This document shows positions 16,746 through 24,377 of a stretch of 64,000 nucleotides of DNA, piece by piece. This DNA is from DASXVX01 sp036504075. Lineage in GTDB: Bacteria > Bacillota > Sulfobacillia > Symbiobacteriales > Symbiobacteriaceae. The stretch spans positions 62,001 through 126,000 of the forward strand of contig DASXVX010000016.1 of NCBI GenBank assembly GCA_036504075.1, written 5' to 3'. A program made the position numbers and the translations under genes. The first letter of the stretch is position 1, and every line of letters begins with the position of its first letter. The notes under the pieces were generated by a model, which worked only from the letters and a program-made list of their open reading frames with translations, had not been told where the DNA came from and did no database searches.

Positions 16746-17501
16746 TTATAGGACCTTGGCTTCGCCGCGGAGCAGCTCGACCAACTGCTTGGCCTGTTCG
16801 GCCGGCGTACCCTTGAGCGTGGTGTTCCGGCGGTTCTGCCGGGCCTGGAAAACCGAGGTGACTTCCGTGCGGGCGGTAGCCGCGACGCCCAGTTCGGCCG
16901 GCGTCACGCGGGCGATGGTCTTCCGCTTGGCCTTCATGATGCCGGGCACCGACGGATAGCGGGGTTCGTTGAGGCCCTGCTGGGCCGTTACCAGTGCGGG
17001 CAAGGGCACCTCCAGCACTTCGGTGTCGCCCTCCGCGTCACGGTGAACCGTGGCCTTGCCGCCGCTCACTTCCAACTTCAGGGCCGCCGCCACGTGGGGA
17101 ATGTTCAGCACTTCGGCCAGCCGGACGGCCGTCTGGCCGGCGCCGGTATCGACCGAGACATTGCCCGCCAGAACGATGTCGAATGCCTTCGTCTTCGCCC
17201 AGGCTCCCAGCAGCTCGGCCGTTACGAACTCGTCGCCGCCGGCCGGCGCCCCGATCAGGACCGCCTCGTCGGCGCCCATGGCCAACGCCCGGCGCAGCGC
17301 CTCTTCCGTCTTATCAGGTCCGACGGAGAGCACCGTCACCGTGCCGCCATGCGCCTCCCGGAGCTTTAGCCCTTCCTCCACGGCATACTCGTCGTAAGGG
17401 TTGATCACCATGGTCACGTCGTCATCCATGATGCGCCCGTCTTTGACGGTAACCTTGGCCTCCGTATCAAACGTTTGTTTGAGTAGAATCAAAATCTCCA
17501 T
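16746..17501 (-). CDS. etfB: Electron transfer flavoprotein beta subunit
   Basis: EtfB pairs with EtfA and holds AMP in classical ETFs. The 251 residues show the expected start MEILILLKQTFDTEAKVTV, then INPYDEYAVEEGLKLRE and VLAGNVSVDTGAGQTAVRLAE. The signature-like region ends with PRYPSVPGIMKAKRK. There is no obvious bifurcating-ETF feature, though that cannot be excluded by eye. It lies 18 bases after the TetR gene and 15 before etfA, forming the front of the beta-oxidation transcription unit. Confidence 0.95.
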   Translation of the reverse strand: MEILILLKQTFDTEAKVTVKDGRIMDDDVTMVINPYDEYAVEEGLKLREAHGGTVTVLSVGPDKTEEALRRALAMGADEAVLIGAPAGGDEFVTAELLGAWAKTKAFDIVLAGNVSVDTGAGQTAVRLAEVLNIPHVAAALKLEVSGGKATVHRDAEGDTEVLEVPLPALVTAQQGLNEPRYPSVPGIMKAKRKTIARVTPAELGVAATARTEVTSVFQARQNRRNTTLKGTPAEQAKQLVELLRGEAKVL

Positions 17502-17519
17502 ACGCTGCGGCCCTCCTCC

Positions 17520-18119
17520 TTACGTTTCCGGTCCAGATTCACAGACCCCGCCCGCAATCAGCTGAAACGTTACATCGGCCAGCGCCACCAGATCGAAGCC
17601 GAACCCGGACACCACCCAGGCTGTAACCGATTGGTCCAGCGTACCGAAAACCAGGTTGCGGATCTGCCGGGGATCGACGGACGGGTGAAAAACCCCCGCC
17701 CGCTGTCCCTCTTCGACAATCTCGTCGATCACCTGGAAGTAACCTTTCATGATCTGGCTGATCTGTTGTTGCACCGAGGTGTCCGCCTGCCGCATTTCAA
17801 TCTGCGTCACCACCGCCAGATCCCGCCGGCTGCCCAACTCCCCGAGGTGATGCCCAATGAACCGGCGCAGCTTCTCCCGCGGGTCTGTCGCTTGCGGCAG
17901 GGAACTGCGGGCCTGCTCGATCAACATGCCCAGCCGGTCCCGAAAGAGGCAGACCAGGAGGTCGGGCTTGTTCTTGAAGTAGAGGTAGACCGTGCCGGCC
18001 GCTACCCCGGCTTCGGCTGCGATGCGGGAGATTTGGGCGCCATGGTAGCCCTGTCGGGCGAAGACGGTCTGCGCCGCATCCAGGATGGCCACGTACTTAT
18101 CCCCGCTGCGGACAGTCAA
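17520..18119 (-). CDS. fadR: TetR-family regulator of fatty-acid degradation, FadR (YsiA)-like
   Basis: The product (199 residues from the chosen start) has a TetR N-terminal helix-turn-helix: ILDAAQTVFARQGYHGAQIS, then EAGVAAGTVYLYFKNKPDLL. The C-terminal ligand domain is of the FadR/YsiA size. In Bacillus this repressor binds long-chain acyl-CoA and releases the beta-oxidation genes. The start is taken as TTG at about 18119 behind GGAGGAGGT. A longer ATG start at 18176 lies inside the predicted operator and has no ribosome binding site. It heads the tetR-etfB-etfA-fadNAE series. The link to the operator next to its start makes autoregulation likely. Confidence 0.85.
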   Translation of the reverse strand: MTVRSGDKYVAILDAAQTVFARQGYHGAQISRIAAEAGVAAGTVYLYFKNKPDLLVCLFRDRLGMLIEQARSSLPQATDPREKLRRFIGHHLGELGSRRDLAVVTQIEMRQADTSVQQQISQIMKGYFQVIDEIVEEGQRAGVFHPSVDPRQIRNLVFGTLDQSVTAWVVSGFGFDLVALADVTFQLIAGGVCESGPET

Positions 18120-18161
18120 CCCGACCACCTCCTCCGGCTGACCGATCACGGTTTTGCCTGA

Positions 18162-18179
18162 TGAATGAACCGCCATTCA
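18162..18179. promoter_or_regulatory. FadR-like operator
   Basis: The 18-mer TGAATGAACCGCCATTCA is palindromic except for one pair. It matches the published Bacillus subtilis FadR consensus TGAATGAMTANTCATTCA at all but three positions, as I recall that consensus. It lies 43 bases upstream of the chosen start of the tetR gene, in its leader. Confidence 0.65.
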
Positions 18180-18244
18180 GTTGCTCTATCGTATTCGCAG
18201 CACTCCGAAGGGAGTCCTCCTTTTTCGCATGTGTAGACTAAGTT

Positions 18245-18272
18245 ATTATAATCACATGTCCGACCGGCGGAA
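18245..18272 (-). promoter_or_regulatory. Possible promoter of the tetR-etf-fad unit
   Basis: A perfect TATAAT (18245-18250 on the minus strand) lies in an AT-rich stretch. The only -35 candidate at 16 bases is a weak TTCCGC. Transcripts from here would carry the FadR-like operator in the leader, where a bound repressor could block elongation. Confidence 0.35.
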
Positions 18273-18287
18273 GATCGGCCGGGAGGA

Positions 18288-18318
18288 CAAAAAAAGACCC
18301 CGCCCTGTTTTGGGGCGG
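18288..18318 (-). terminator. Rho-independent terminator of the mini-ferredoxin gene
   Basis: On the minus strand CCGCCC pairs with GGGCGG across a short loop, and TCTTTTTTT follows. It lies about 40 bases past the stop codon at 18358 and separates this gene from the tetR promoter region. Confidence 0.8.
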
Positions 18319-18357
18319 AGTGCTTTGGGTTTTTGTCGAGAGATGCGCCAGAGCGGA

Positions 18358-18567
18358 CTAACGGCCTGTGATCAGGGAGTTCGGGCAAACATCCCCGCAA
18401 GACTTGCAGTAGTGGCAACGCCCCAGGTCGAGCGACCAGAAGCGGTCTCGATACTGCAAGGCTCCTGTCGGACATGCTCGCACGCACTGTAAACAGAGGC
18501 TGCACGGCTTGACTTCCGCTTCCTCCTCCACAGCGCCGGAGGGTGTCGACATCCGTGTGACGCTCAC
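18358..18567 (-). CDS. Small 2[4Fe-4S] ferredoxin-like protein
   Basis: The 69-residue product has two four-cysteine clusters: CSLCLQCVRACPTGAL and CHYCKSCGDVCPNS. These are the CxxCxxCxxxCP motifs of bacterial ferredoxins, so two [4Fe-4S] clusters and electron transfer are expected. The start is GTG at 18567, with GGAGGTG 8 bases upstream. The gene stands alone between two transcription units with its own terminator. The neighbouring ETF genes make an electron-transfer link tempting, but nothing in the sequence shows it. Confidence 0.8.
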   Translation of the reverse strand: MSVTRMSTPSGAVEEEAEVKPCSLCLQCVRACPTGALQYRDRFWSLDLGRCHYCKSCGDVCPNSLITGR

Positions 18568-18670
18568 AATACTGACACCTCCAGCGGGCGGTGGTCTGCT
18601 TCAAGCATACCACGGGCGGTACCCGCTGTTAATCGCCGGAAAGCCCGTGAAAGGTGCTAGGGCGCAGAGT

Positions 18671-20272
18671 CTAAAGCGCAACGACTGTACGCCGGGTTAC
18701 CACCGGATGCTGCCGGTTGAGCGAATACCCCGGCTCGCCATCGGCCGTGGTGCTGTGCGCCAGAATCTGATGGGTAACCAGCAACGCCAGCCAATCGTCG
18801 TGGTCGGGCAGTTCCCCCGCCAGGTGCTCAATAAGGGCCGTGTCCAGGACCTCCCGAGTGACGACATCCCGCTCACTGTAGATTCGCATCAGCAGATCCA
18901 GCACCGAATCCCGCAGGGAGAGCGTCTCCTGAACCAGCGGATTGTCAACCTGGAGATAGGCCCCCGTGGTCGGCCGGCTGCCAAACTGGTTCGGCTGCTG
19001 ACGGATTACGACTTGGCCGGACTCGTTGGCGATGCGGATGGCCCGCTCCATCTCCCGCTGGCCGTAAATGGCCAGTTGCTGCCGTAACAGGCCCATGGAC
19101 ATCCACAGATACCCGGTCCGGGTCAGGTAATGATCCATATGGATAATCAGCCGCCGGACCATGGGCGTGAAGTCTTCCCCGGGCACGACCTGTTGGACGA
19201 GCGAGTGCTCTTCGGACAGGAAGAGGGCCGATGTGGGGAACTCCGGGTTCTTGGGGTTCTCCTTGCGCTCCAGACGGAGGATGCCCTCGGCAATGCACAA
19301 GTCGATCCAGGCCCGGCGCTCACCCTCGCCCGCCGGCCCCTGGGGCATGCACGGGTCGCCTGCCAGAGCCTTGTCCAGGAGGCCGTACGCCACCCAGTTA
19401 GCCCCCGGCATGGAGCCGAGGATCTGGCGCATTTGATAGATGACCCGGGCGATCGACCTCAGAGTATGCTTGACGGTGGCGTTCTCTTTCTTCAGGAGAA
19501 TGAAGGTAGTTTCGGTGCCGGGCCGCTTTGGGTTAGGCTGTTTCTTGGTTTCGAGAATGCCTTCTTCCAGGCATTTTACGATGAGCAGGCGTCGCTGCTC
19601 GCTGTCTTCGCCAAACAGGTTCGACGTGGACATTTCGTGCATGAGGGTGAGGAATGGCACCTGGACCCACCCCCGTGACAGCATGACATGCTCGCCCCGG
19701 ACGATCAGTGCGCGGGTGGCTGCGTCCTTGGAAGGGGGGCCTTCTGGTCGGACCGGCGGCCTGGGAATGCCGTTGTCGGCGTGTGCGCCCGAACTGGGCA
19801 CGATCCCGTGGCACGCCAGCAGCGTCTGAACGTTTACCAACTCGGCTACTCGGGCGGAGAGCCGGTTGCTGATGGACCCTTCCACGCCCCAGACGACGAC
19901 CCGCTTCGACTCCTGCTGGAGTATGCGAATCACGTGGACGAAGTCACCGTCGCCGGTGACTAATATGAACGTATCGGCGTCACGCCCGGGGATCCGCAGA
20001 AACTCCTGGATCTGCAGGCTCATGACCAAGTCGGCGTTATCCTTGCGGCCGCCTTCTACATATTCGGGTTTAATATCATGGCGGTCAAAGACCGACATCG
20101 CTTCGGGAAAGATATCCCACGGAGCGTATGCACGAGCGTAGACCACTTCCCCGAACTTCATGGCTTCGGCCTTGAAGGTCTCAGCTAGCTGTTTATGGGT
20201 TGTGTTGATATTCTGGCCACGCAGTGACTTGAAGACGTTTTCATAATCAATGAAAAGTGCACAGGTTGCCAC
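18671..20272 (-). CDS. NYN-domain (LabA/DUF88) putative ribonuclease with tandem winged-helix-like repeats
   Basis: Residues 1-155 form a NYN (PIN-like) nuclease domain. ALFIDYEN holds the first acidic residue (D9), KDNADLVMSLQ the second (D78, D81), and LVTGDGDFVHVI the third group (D108, D110). The next 370 residues contain three similar blocks with the pattern C(L/I)xEGIL...NPK...T...FxL (about 182-268, 271-363 and 369-450). A weaker fourth block ends near 527. They look like winged helices and may bind RNA. The start is GTG at 20272 behind GGAGGTAAT. No operon partner is seen. RNA cleavage is inferred from the fold only. Confidence 0.75.
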   Translation of the reverse strand: MATCALFIDYENVFKSLRGQNINTTHKQLAETFKAEAMKFGEVVYARAYAPWDIFPEAMSVFDRHDIKPEYVEGGRKDNADLVMSLQIQEFLRIPGRDADTFILVTGDGDFVHVIRILQQESKRVVVWGVEGSISNRLSARVAELVNVQTLLACHGIVPSSGAHADNGIPRPPVRPEGPPSKDAATRALIVRGEHVMLSRGWVQVPFLTLMHEMSTSNLFGEDSEQRRLLIVKCLEEGILETKKQPNPKRPGTETTFILLKKENATVKHTLRSIARVIYQMRQILGSMPGANWVAYGLLDKALAGDPCMPQGPAGEGERRAWIDLCIAEGILRLERKENPKNPEFPTSALFLSEEHSLVQQVVPGEDFTPMVRRLIIHMDHYLTRTGYLWMSMGLLRQQLAIYGQREMERAIRIANESGQVVIRQQPNQFGSRPTTGAYLQVDNPLVQETLSLRDSVLDLLMRIYSERDVVTREVLDTALIEHLAGELPDHDDWLALLVTHQILAHSTTADGEPGYSLNRQHPVVTRRTVVAL

Positions 20273-20477
20273 CAGTCATTACCTCCATCTATATTTACCC
20301 GAGCCCACGCCGGTGTTGTTTCAGTATAGAACCCCGGAAGGAGGCCGGCGGCGTTCCGCCCACACTCCCGGAAATTTGGTAGACGTGCAATGCGTATTCG
20401 GTGTTCGGCGTGATTTTACCTGTTGGGCAACTCGTCAAAATCACGTGGATTTCGTTAGAAGCTTAACCCGCGGTTGC

Positions 20478-20542
20478 GGCATTGAAATGTGGCATTGAAA
20501 TGTGGCATTGAAATGTGGCATTGATATGTGGCATTGAAATGT
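20478..20542. repeat. Five tandem copies of a 13-bp unit GGCATTGAAATGT
   Basis: Units begin at 20478, 20491, 20504, 20517 and 20530. Only the fourth differs, by one base (GGCATTGATATGT). A sixth unit is abortive (GGCTGAAACG). The array lies just upstream of the ribosome binding site of the small membrane-protein gene, in an otherwise gene-free gap of 305 bases (20273-20577) that also holds the upstream region of the NYN gene. Confidence 0.95.
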
Positions 20543-20577
20543 GGCTGAAACGCAGGATTGAAAGGAGAGGCTGTTGG

Positions 20578-20898
20578 TTGCAAGGTTTTTGGGTCCTCAT
20601 GCGGAAGCTGGCCACGGGATTTGGCGCCGGGCTCGTGGCCGTGCTGCTCGCCTGGGTGTTGGAATTGGCAGGCAACGATGGCCCGTCCGGGTCACGCATG
20701 ACCAAGATTCTGGCTATTGAGACTATAGTCGCACTAGTCCTCTTGGGAGCAATGGTGGTCTCTGTAGGGTGGGGACCCCTGTTCCGGTTGAAGCTCCAGA
20801 ACGAGGATTACGCCCGCCGGCAGTCCCTGATCCCCATCGTGCTCGCCTTGTCCCTCACGGTTTTGTCGGCATTTTTGCTACTCACACCGCCACCGTGA
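20578..20898 (+). CDS. Small three-helix membrane protein of unknown function
   Basis: The product (106 residues) has three hydrophobic segments: FGAGLVAVLLAWVLELAG, ETIVALVLLGAMVVSVGWG and IPIVLALSLTVLSAFLLL. Size and layout recall DUF5316-type proteins, but the match is only by eye. The start is taken as TTG at 20578 behind AAAGGAG; ATG at 20599 is the alternative and has no clear site. The 13-bp tandem array ends 35 bases upstream. No functional residue can be pointed out. Confidence 0.55.
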   Translation: MQGFWVLMRKLATGFGAGLVAVLLAWVLELAGNDGPSGSRMTKILAIETIVALVLLGAMVVSVGWGPLFRLKLQNEDYARRQSLIPIVLALSLTVLSAFLLLTPPP

Positions 20899-21106
20899 CC
20901 TGCGTCACGCTCCTTACTCACCGCCGGGCGGGACGGCCCTTTCATAGACCAAAGGGCACACGTGAAGTTAAGCACAACCGGGGATAGAGTCGCCCGGTTG
21001 CCGCCTGCTATTCTGATGTCAGACGAGGTAAGAATTTCGTAACCTCGCTGATGGTGAATCGCTTCCAGCTCCCGGATTTATTACAATCCTGCGAGGAGGA
21101 ATTATT

Positions 21107-21631
21107 GTGTTAGAGTATTTCAAGGGTGCGAAGGGCAGCTGGATGTGGGTGATCATTCGTCTGTGGCTCGGCTATAACTGGGTCCAGGCTGGCTGGCACA
21201 AGCTCTCCGGCGCCACTCCGTTCGACGCCTCTGGCTTCATCAAGGGCGGCATCGCTGGCTCCGTCCCGGCCAAGCCCGGTGCGAAGCCCACTATCCAGCC
21301 TTGGTGGGGCAACTTCCTGAAGAACTTCGCCCTGCCGAATACCGGCCTGTTTAACTTCCTCGTCATGTACGGCGAAATTCTCGTCGGTCTGGCCCTCCTG
21401 GTCGGCTTCGCCACCATCTTCGCCGCCTCCATGGGCTTCCTCATGAACTTCGCCTTCGTCATGAGCGGCTCCATCTCCACCAGCCCGGTCTATATGATTC
21501 TGCAGTTCGTCCTCGTCCTGGGTGGCGCCTACGCCGGCTACATCGGCGTGGACTACTGGTTCCGGCCCATGTACCGCAACTTCGTGGCCGGGCTCTTCGG
21601 CGGCGAAAAGACTGTCAAGAGCGCCGCGTAA
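21107..21631 (+). CDS. DoxX-family membrane protein
   Basis: The 174-residue product has four membrane segments and the DoxX/DoxD pattern: WVIIRLWLGYNWVQAGWHKL at the N-terminus, then MYGEILVGLALLVGFATIFA, and two more helices ending in GVDYWFRPMY. DoxX proteins are linked to quinone or thiosulfate redox reactions and to redox stress complexes; the role here is unknown. The start is GTG at 21107 behind GAGGAGGA. It is followed by a strong two-way terminator shared with argF. The 208 bases upstream (20899-21106) contain only a near-palindrome, CGAGGTAAG...CGTAACCTCG, and no gene. Confidence 0.85.
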   Translation: MLEYFKGAKGSWMWVIIRLWLGYNWVQAGWHKLSGATPFDASGFIKGGIAGSVPAKPGAKPTIQPWWGNFLKNFALPNTGLFNFLVMYGEILVGLALLVGFATIFAASMGFLMNFAFVMSGSISTSPVYMILQFVLVLGGAYAGYIGVDYWFRPMYRNFVAGLFGGEKTVKSAA

Positions 21632-21645
21632 CTTCCAACACCCAC

Positions 21646-21677
21646 AAAAACGCCCTGACCAACCGGTCAGGGCGTTT
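21646..21677. terminator. Bidirectional rho-independent terminator between doxX and argF
   Basis: CGCCCTGACC (21651-21660) and GGTCAGGGCG (21665-21674) form a perfect stem with an AACC loop. It is flanked by AAAAA on the left and TTTCTT on the right, so it can end both convergent transcripts. Confidence 0.88.
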
Positions 21678-21680
21678 CTT

Positions 21681-21703
21681 CGCGACTGACTCCGTCAGTC
21701 GCG
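21681..21703. repeat. Palindrome CGCGACTGAC-TCC-GTCAGTCGCG
   Basis: A perfect 10-bp inverted repeat with a 3-base loop sits 4 bases past the argF stop codon. The same arms recur at 24711-24731 and 24784-24804, and in diverged form at 10134-10158. No T run follows, so it is not a simple terminator by itself. Confidence 0.85.
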
Positions 21704-21707
21704 AGAA

Positions 21708-22640
21708 TCACATCACCAGGGCCAGGATCGCTTTCTGGACGTGCAGCCGGTTCTCGGCCTCATCGAAGATGACGGAGTGCGGCCCGTCGATTACTTCGGC
21801 GGAGACTTCCTCCCCCCGGTGGGCCGGCAAGCAGTGCAGGAAGAGCGATCCGTCGTTGGTCAGGTTCATGAGCTTTTGGTCCACCTGGAACCCCTGGAAC
21901 CGCTTCAGCCGTTCCTGGGCCTCCGCCTCCTGGCCCATGCTGGCCCAGACGTCGGTGTAGACCACGTCGGCTCCCCGGGCGCCTTCGGCGGGGTCGTGGG
22001 TCACGGTCACGGAGCCGCCGTAGACTTTTGCCACCGCCGCCGCCCGGCCTACGATCGCCGGGTCGGGCGTGTAGCCTTCCGGGCAGGCGATGACCACGTG
22101 CATGCCGAACTTGGCGCCGCCGTCCAGCAGGCTGTGGGCCATGTTGTTGCCGTCGCCCACGTAGGTCAGCTTGAGGCCGCCCAGGCGGCCTTTTTTCTCC
22201 AGAACGGTAAAGAGGTCGGCCATTACCTGGCAGGGGTGCTCCTGGTCGGTGAGGCCGTTGATGACGGGAATGTCGGCGTATTTCGCCAGGTCGACCACGT
22301 CGGCGTGAGCGAATGTGCGGATCATGATGCCGTCCAAGTACCGGGAGAATATCCGGGCGGAGTCGGCGATGGTCTCGCCCCGGCGAAGCTGCAGGTCCTG
22401 GGCGGACAGAAAAATCCCGTAGCCGCCCAACTGCTGGATGCCCACCTCGAAAGAGAGCCGGGTCCGGGTGGACGCCTTGGAGAAATACATCCCGAGGGTC
22501 TTGCCCTTCAGGGGCTGATCCGGCGAACCGATCTTTTGTTTCAGTTTCAGCATGCGGGCGGTATCCAGGACTTGCTCCAGCTCCTCCCGGCCCCAATCGG
22601 CGATGGAGATGAAGTCCCTTCCCTTGAGCGTCACGGCCAT
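21708..22640 (-). CDS. argF: Ornithine carbamoyltransferase
   Basis: The enzyme joins carbamoyl phosphate and ornithine to make citrulline in arginine synthesis. The 310-residue product shows the carbamoyl-phosphate loop SKASTRTRLSFEVG (STRTR at 57-61), LTDQEHPCQVMADL and the ornithine-side FLHCLPAHRGEEV. ATG at 22640 follows GGAGGCGC; the upstream in-frame ATG at 22697 lies inside an ARG box and lacks a site. No other arginine gene is adjacent. Two ARG boxes overlap the promoter, so ArgR repression by arginine is expected. Confidence 0.95.
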   Translation of the reverse strand: MAVTLKGRDFISIADWGREELEQVLDTARMLKLKQKIGSPDQPLKGKTLGMYFSKASTRTRLSFEVGIQQLGGYGIFLSAQDLQLRRGETIADSARIFSRYLDGIMIRTFAHADVVDLAKYADIPVINGLTDQEHPCQVMADLFTVLEKKGRLGGLKLTYVGDGNNMAHSLLDGGAKFGMHVVIACPEGYTPDPAIVGRAAAVAKVYGGSVTVTHDPAEGARGADVVYTDVWASMGQEAEAQERLKRFQGFQVDQKLMNLTNDGSLFLHCLPAHRGEEVSAEVIDGPHSVIFDEAENRLHVQKAILALVM

Positions 22641-22678
22641 GAAGTTTGCGCCTCCGGTCTCTTGATGTCCAACAGTGT

Positions 22679-22717
22679 ATCGCATATTTATACACAATGC
22701 AAGAATAAATATGCAAC
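22679..22717 (-). promoter_or_regulatory. Tandem ARG boxes over the argF promoter
   Basis: Box 1 (22679-22696, ATCGCATATTTATACACA) and box 2 (22700-22717, CAAGAATAAATATGCAAC) each keep the AT-rich centre flanked by G and C of the ArgR consensus. They are 3 bases apart, the usual spacing for hexameric ArgR/AhrC. Minus-strand promoter elements (TTGCAT and TATAAA or TACACT) lie within the boxes. Confidence 0.75.
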
Positions 22718-22818
22718 TTCCCTGGATGCCTCTGGCTGACCAGTCGTAGCCTGCGGGGTGTACATGGTTCAGTCTTTCCCGACCGCCCCGAGATTACCGG
22801 GCCATCGCGCCTGCACAA

Positions 22819-22868
22819 GAAACCGGCCGGATGGCCCGCTGTTGCAGGGGCACATCGCGGCCGGTTTC
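22819..22868 (-). terminator. Hairpin after the MEMO-AMMECR1 gene
   Basis: GAAACCGGCC (22819-22828) and GGCCGGTTTC (22859-22868) form a perfect 10-bp stem with a 30-base loop. The minus strand continues TTG after TTTC. It lies 14 bases past the stop at 22882. The remaining 100 bases toward argF hold nothing I recognise. Confidence 0.6.
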
Positions 22869-22881
22869 GGCGTAACGAAGG

Positions 22882-24315
22882 CTACCGGTACCGGTCTACC
22901 CGGAACCGATACAGTTTGAGGTCCGGCTCCGAGGCCCGGAGGCCGGCCTTGTCGCAGGCGATGCGGACCTGCTCGCTCGCCGTGTCTACGCCCGGGAGGT
23001 CAGGCAGCAGCAGGCCCCGCCGGTGACCTTTCTCCACGATCACGCCGTACCGCGCCGGGTCCAACTGTTCGCGCGTGCAGGGTTCCGCCGGCTGGAGCAC
23101 ATCCACCGAGTAGTCAATGTAGGGCAGTTCGCTCTCCGTCACCGCCGGGAACCGCGGGTCGTCGGTTCCGGCCATGATGGCATTGCTGACGACCTCCATG
23201 GCCAAAGTGGGCTCGGTGGGCGCCGTGGTGCCCATGCAACCACGGAGACTGCCCTCCAGCTTCAGGCTCACGAATACGCCCGCCTGCTCCGGAATGCCCG
23301 GCGGCAACTGCCAGGAGGCCGTTCCCCCTTCGGGCGCCGTGGTGGAGAAGTCCATACGCATGCCGGTCTTAACATAGTGTTCCAGGGCGGTCCGGGCCAG
23401 CGCCACGATCGGATGCGCCTCGGCCCTGCGGGTTGCGATTTGCTCCCGCTTAGTCTGCTCCAGGCTTTTCCGTAGCCGCCGCCCCGGCTCCGGACCGGCC
23501 GGGCGGATGGAGGCCACCGCGTAGCCCACGCCGAATGGGCCTTCGTATGAGAGAACCTGCGGCTCGATTTTTAGCCCGTCCAGGGTGCCGGCCAGCATCA
23601 TGAGCGGGCGCAAACCGCATTCGCCCGCCGTTTCGCAAAGCTCGTGGTCCAGTGCGAACAGCCGGGCCAGGTCACCGCGCTGAAGAAGTTCGACGACCTG
23701 CTCGTCGAACTTGTGGGCCTCCGGATGATACCCGGCGGGCGCCGCGGGCGTCAGCCGGTGGGAGAGGTCGCCGCTGGCCAGGACGGCGATGCGGCGGCCC
23801 GACTTGTCGATGGCCCGCTGCAAGGCTTCGCCGAACTGGTACAATTCCAGGGGCGGCAAGAGGCCCATGGCAATGGGTAAGATCGGCCCGTTCCAACCGG
23901 CCTGCTTCAGGTAATACAGCGGCACCATGGTGCCGTGGTCCAACGCCTCGGCCCCCCATTTCGCGGCCCGGTCCGGCGTGACCGCTGCGATGGCAATGCC
24001 CGCCAATTCGGCCTGTTCCATGACCAGCACGCCCAGCTCCCGGTCCACGGGACAGTGAAAGGCCACTTCGGGTGCGCCAAACGCCCCGAAGTCGCCTTCA
24101 ATCTCCTTCAGCACGTGGACTGCGATGGCGTCCTGGAAGACCGGGCCGTGCGGGGATATGATCACGACGGTATTCGGGGCTGCCTGGACCAGTCCGGAAG
24201 CCATTTGCGCCATGGCCGCCTGGGTGGCCCGCACTTTCTGGCACTCCTGCCGCCCAACGGCGGGAACGATGATCGGCGGGTGTGGAACCAGAGCCGTGTA
24301 AACTAACTCTTGCAC
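22882..24315 (-). CDS. MEMO-type dioxygenase-like domain fused to AMMECR1 domain (AmmeMemoRadiSam protein A/B fusion)
   Basis: Residues 1-275 resemble MEMO and class III extradiol dioxygenases: TALVPHPPIIVPAVG and VVIISPHGPVF carry likely metal histidines, and LASGDLSHRLTP is a family motif. Residues 295-477 are an AMMECR1 domain, seen in GVFVSLKLEGSLRGCMGT, RFPAVTESELPYIDYSVDVL and a GVIVEKGHRRGLLLPDL stretch. In many bacteria these domains occur with a radical SAM protein as the AmmeMemoRadiSam set, whose substrate is not known to me. No radical SAM gene is in this window. The start is GTG at 24315 behind GAGGTG. The biochemical function is unknown. Confidence 0.85.
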   Translation of the reverse strand: MQELVYTALVPHPPIIVPAVGRQECQKVRATQAAMAQMASGLVQAAPNTVVIISPHGPVFQDAIAVHVLKEIEGDFGAFGAPEVAFHCPVDRELGVLVMEQAELAGIAIAAVTPDRAAKWGAEALDHGTMVPLYYLKQAGWNGPILPIAMGLLPPLELYQFGEALQRAIDKSGRRIAVLASGDLSHRLTPAAPAGYHPEAHKFDEQVVELLQRGDLARLFALDHELCETAGECGLRPLMMLAGTLDGLKIEPQVLSYEGPFGVGYAVASIRPAGPEPGRRLRKSLEQTKREQIATRRAEAHPIVALARTALEHYVKTGMRMDFSTTAPEGGTASWQLPPGIPEQAGVFVSLKLEGSLRGCMGTTAPTEPTLAMEVVSNAIMAGTDDPRFPAVTESELPYIDYSVDVLQPAEPCTREQLDPARYGVIVEKGHRRGLLLPDLPGVDTASEQVRIACDKAGLRASEPDLKLYRFRVDRYR

Positions 24316-24377
24316 CTGATCGCACCTCGCTCTCTCAAATACCCCACTTCCGTTGTACCACTCCCGGCGGTGTTATG

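Noticed and set aside
18146..18613. A minus-strand 155-codon frame over the tetR leader and mini-ferredoxin
   Set aside because: Its translation is a shifted reading of the ferredoxin and crosses a terminator. The 69-codon frame has the Fe-S motifs.
20478..20542. CRISPR-like or iteron array
   Set aside because: Units are 13 bases with no spacers, so not CRISPR. No rep gene, dnaA box cluster or AT-rich unwinding region supports an origin.
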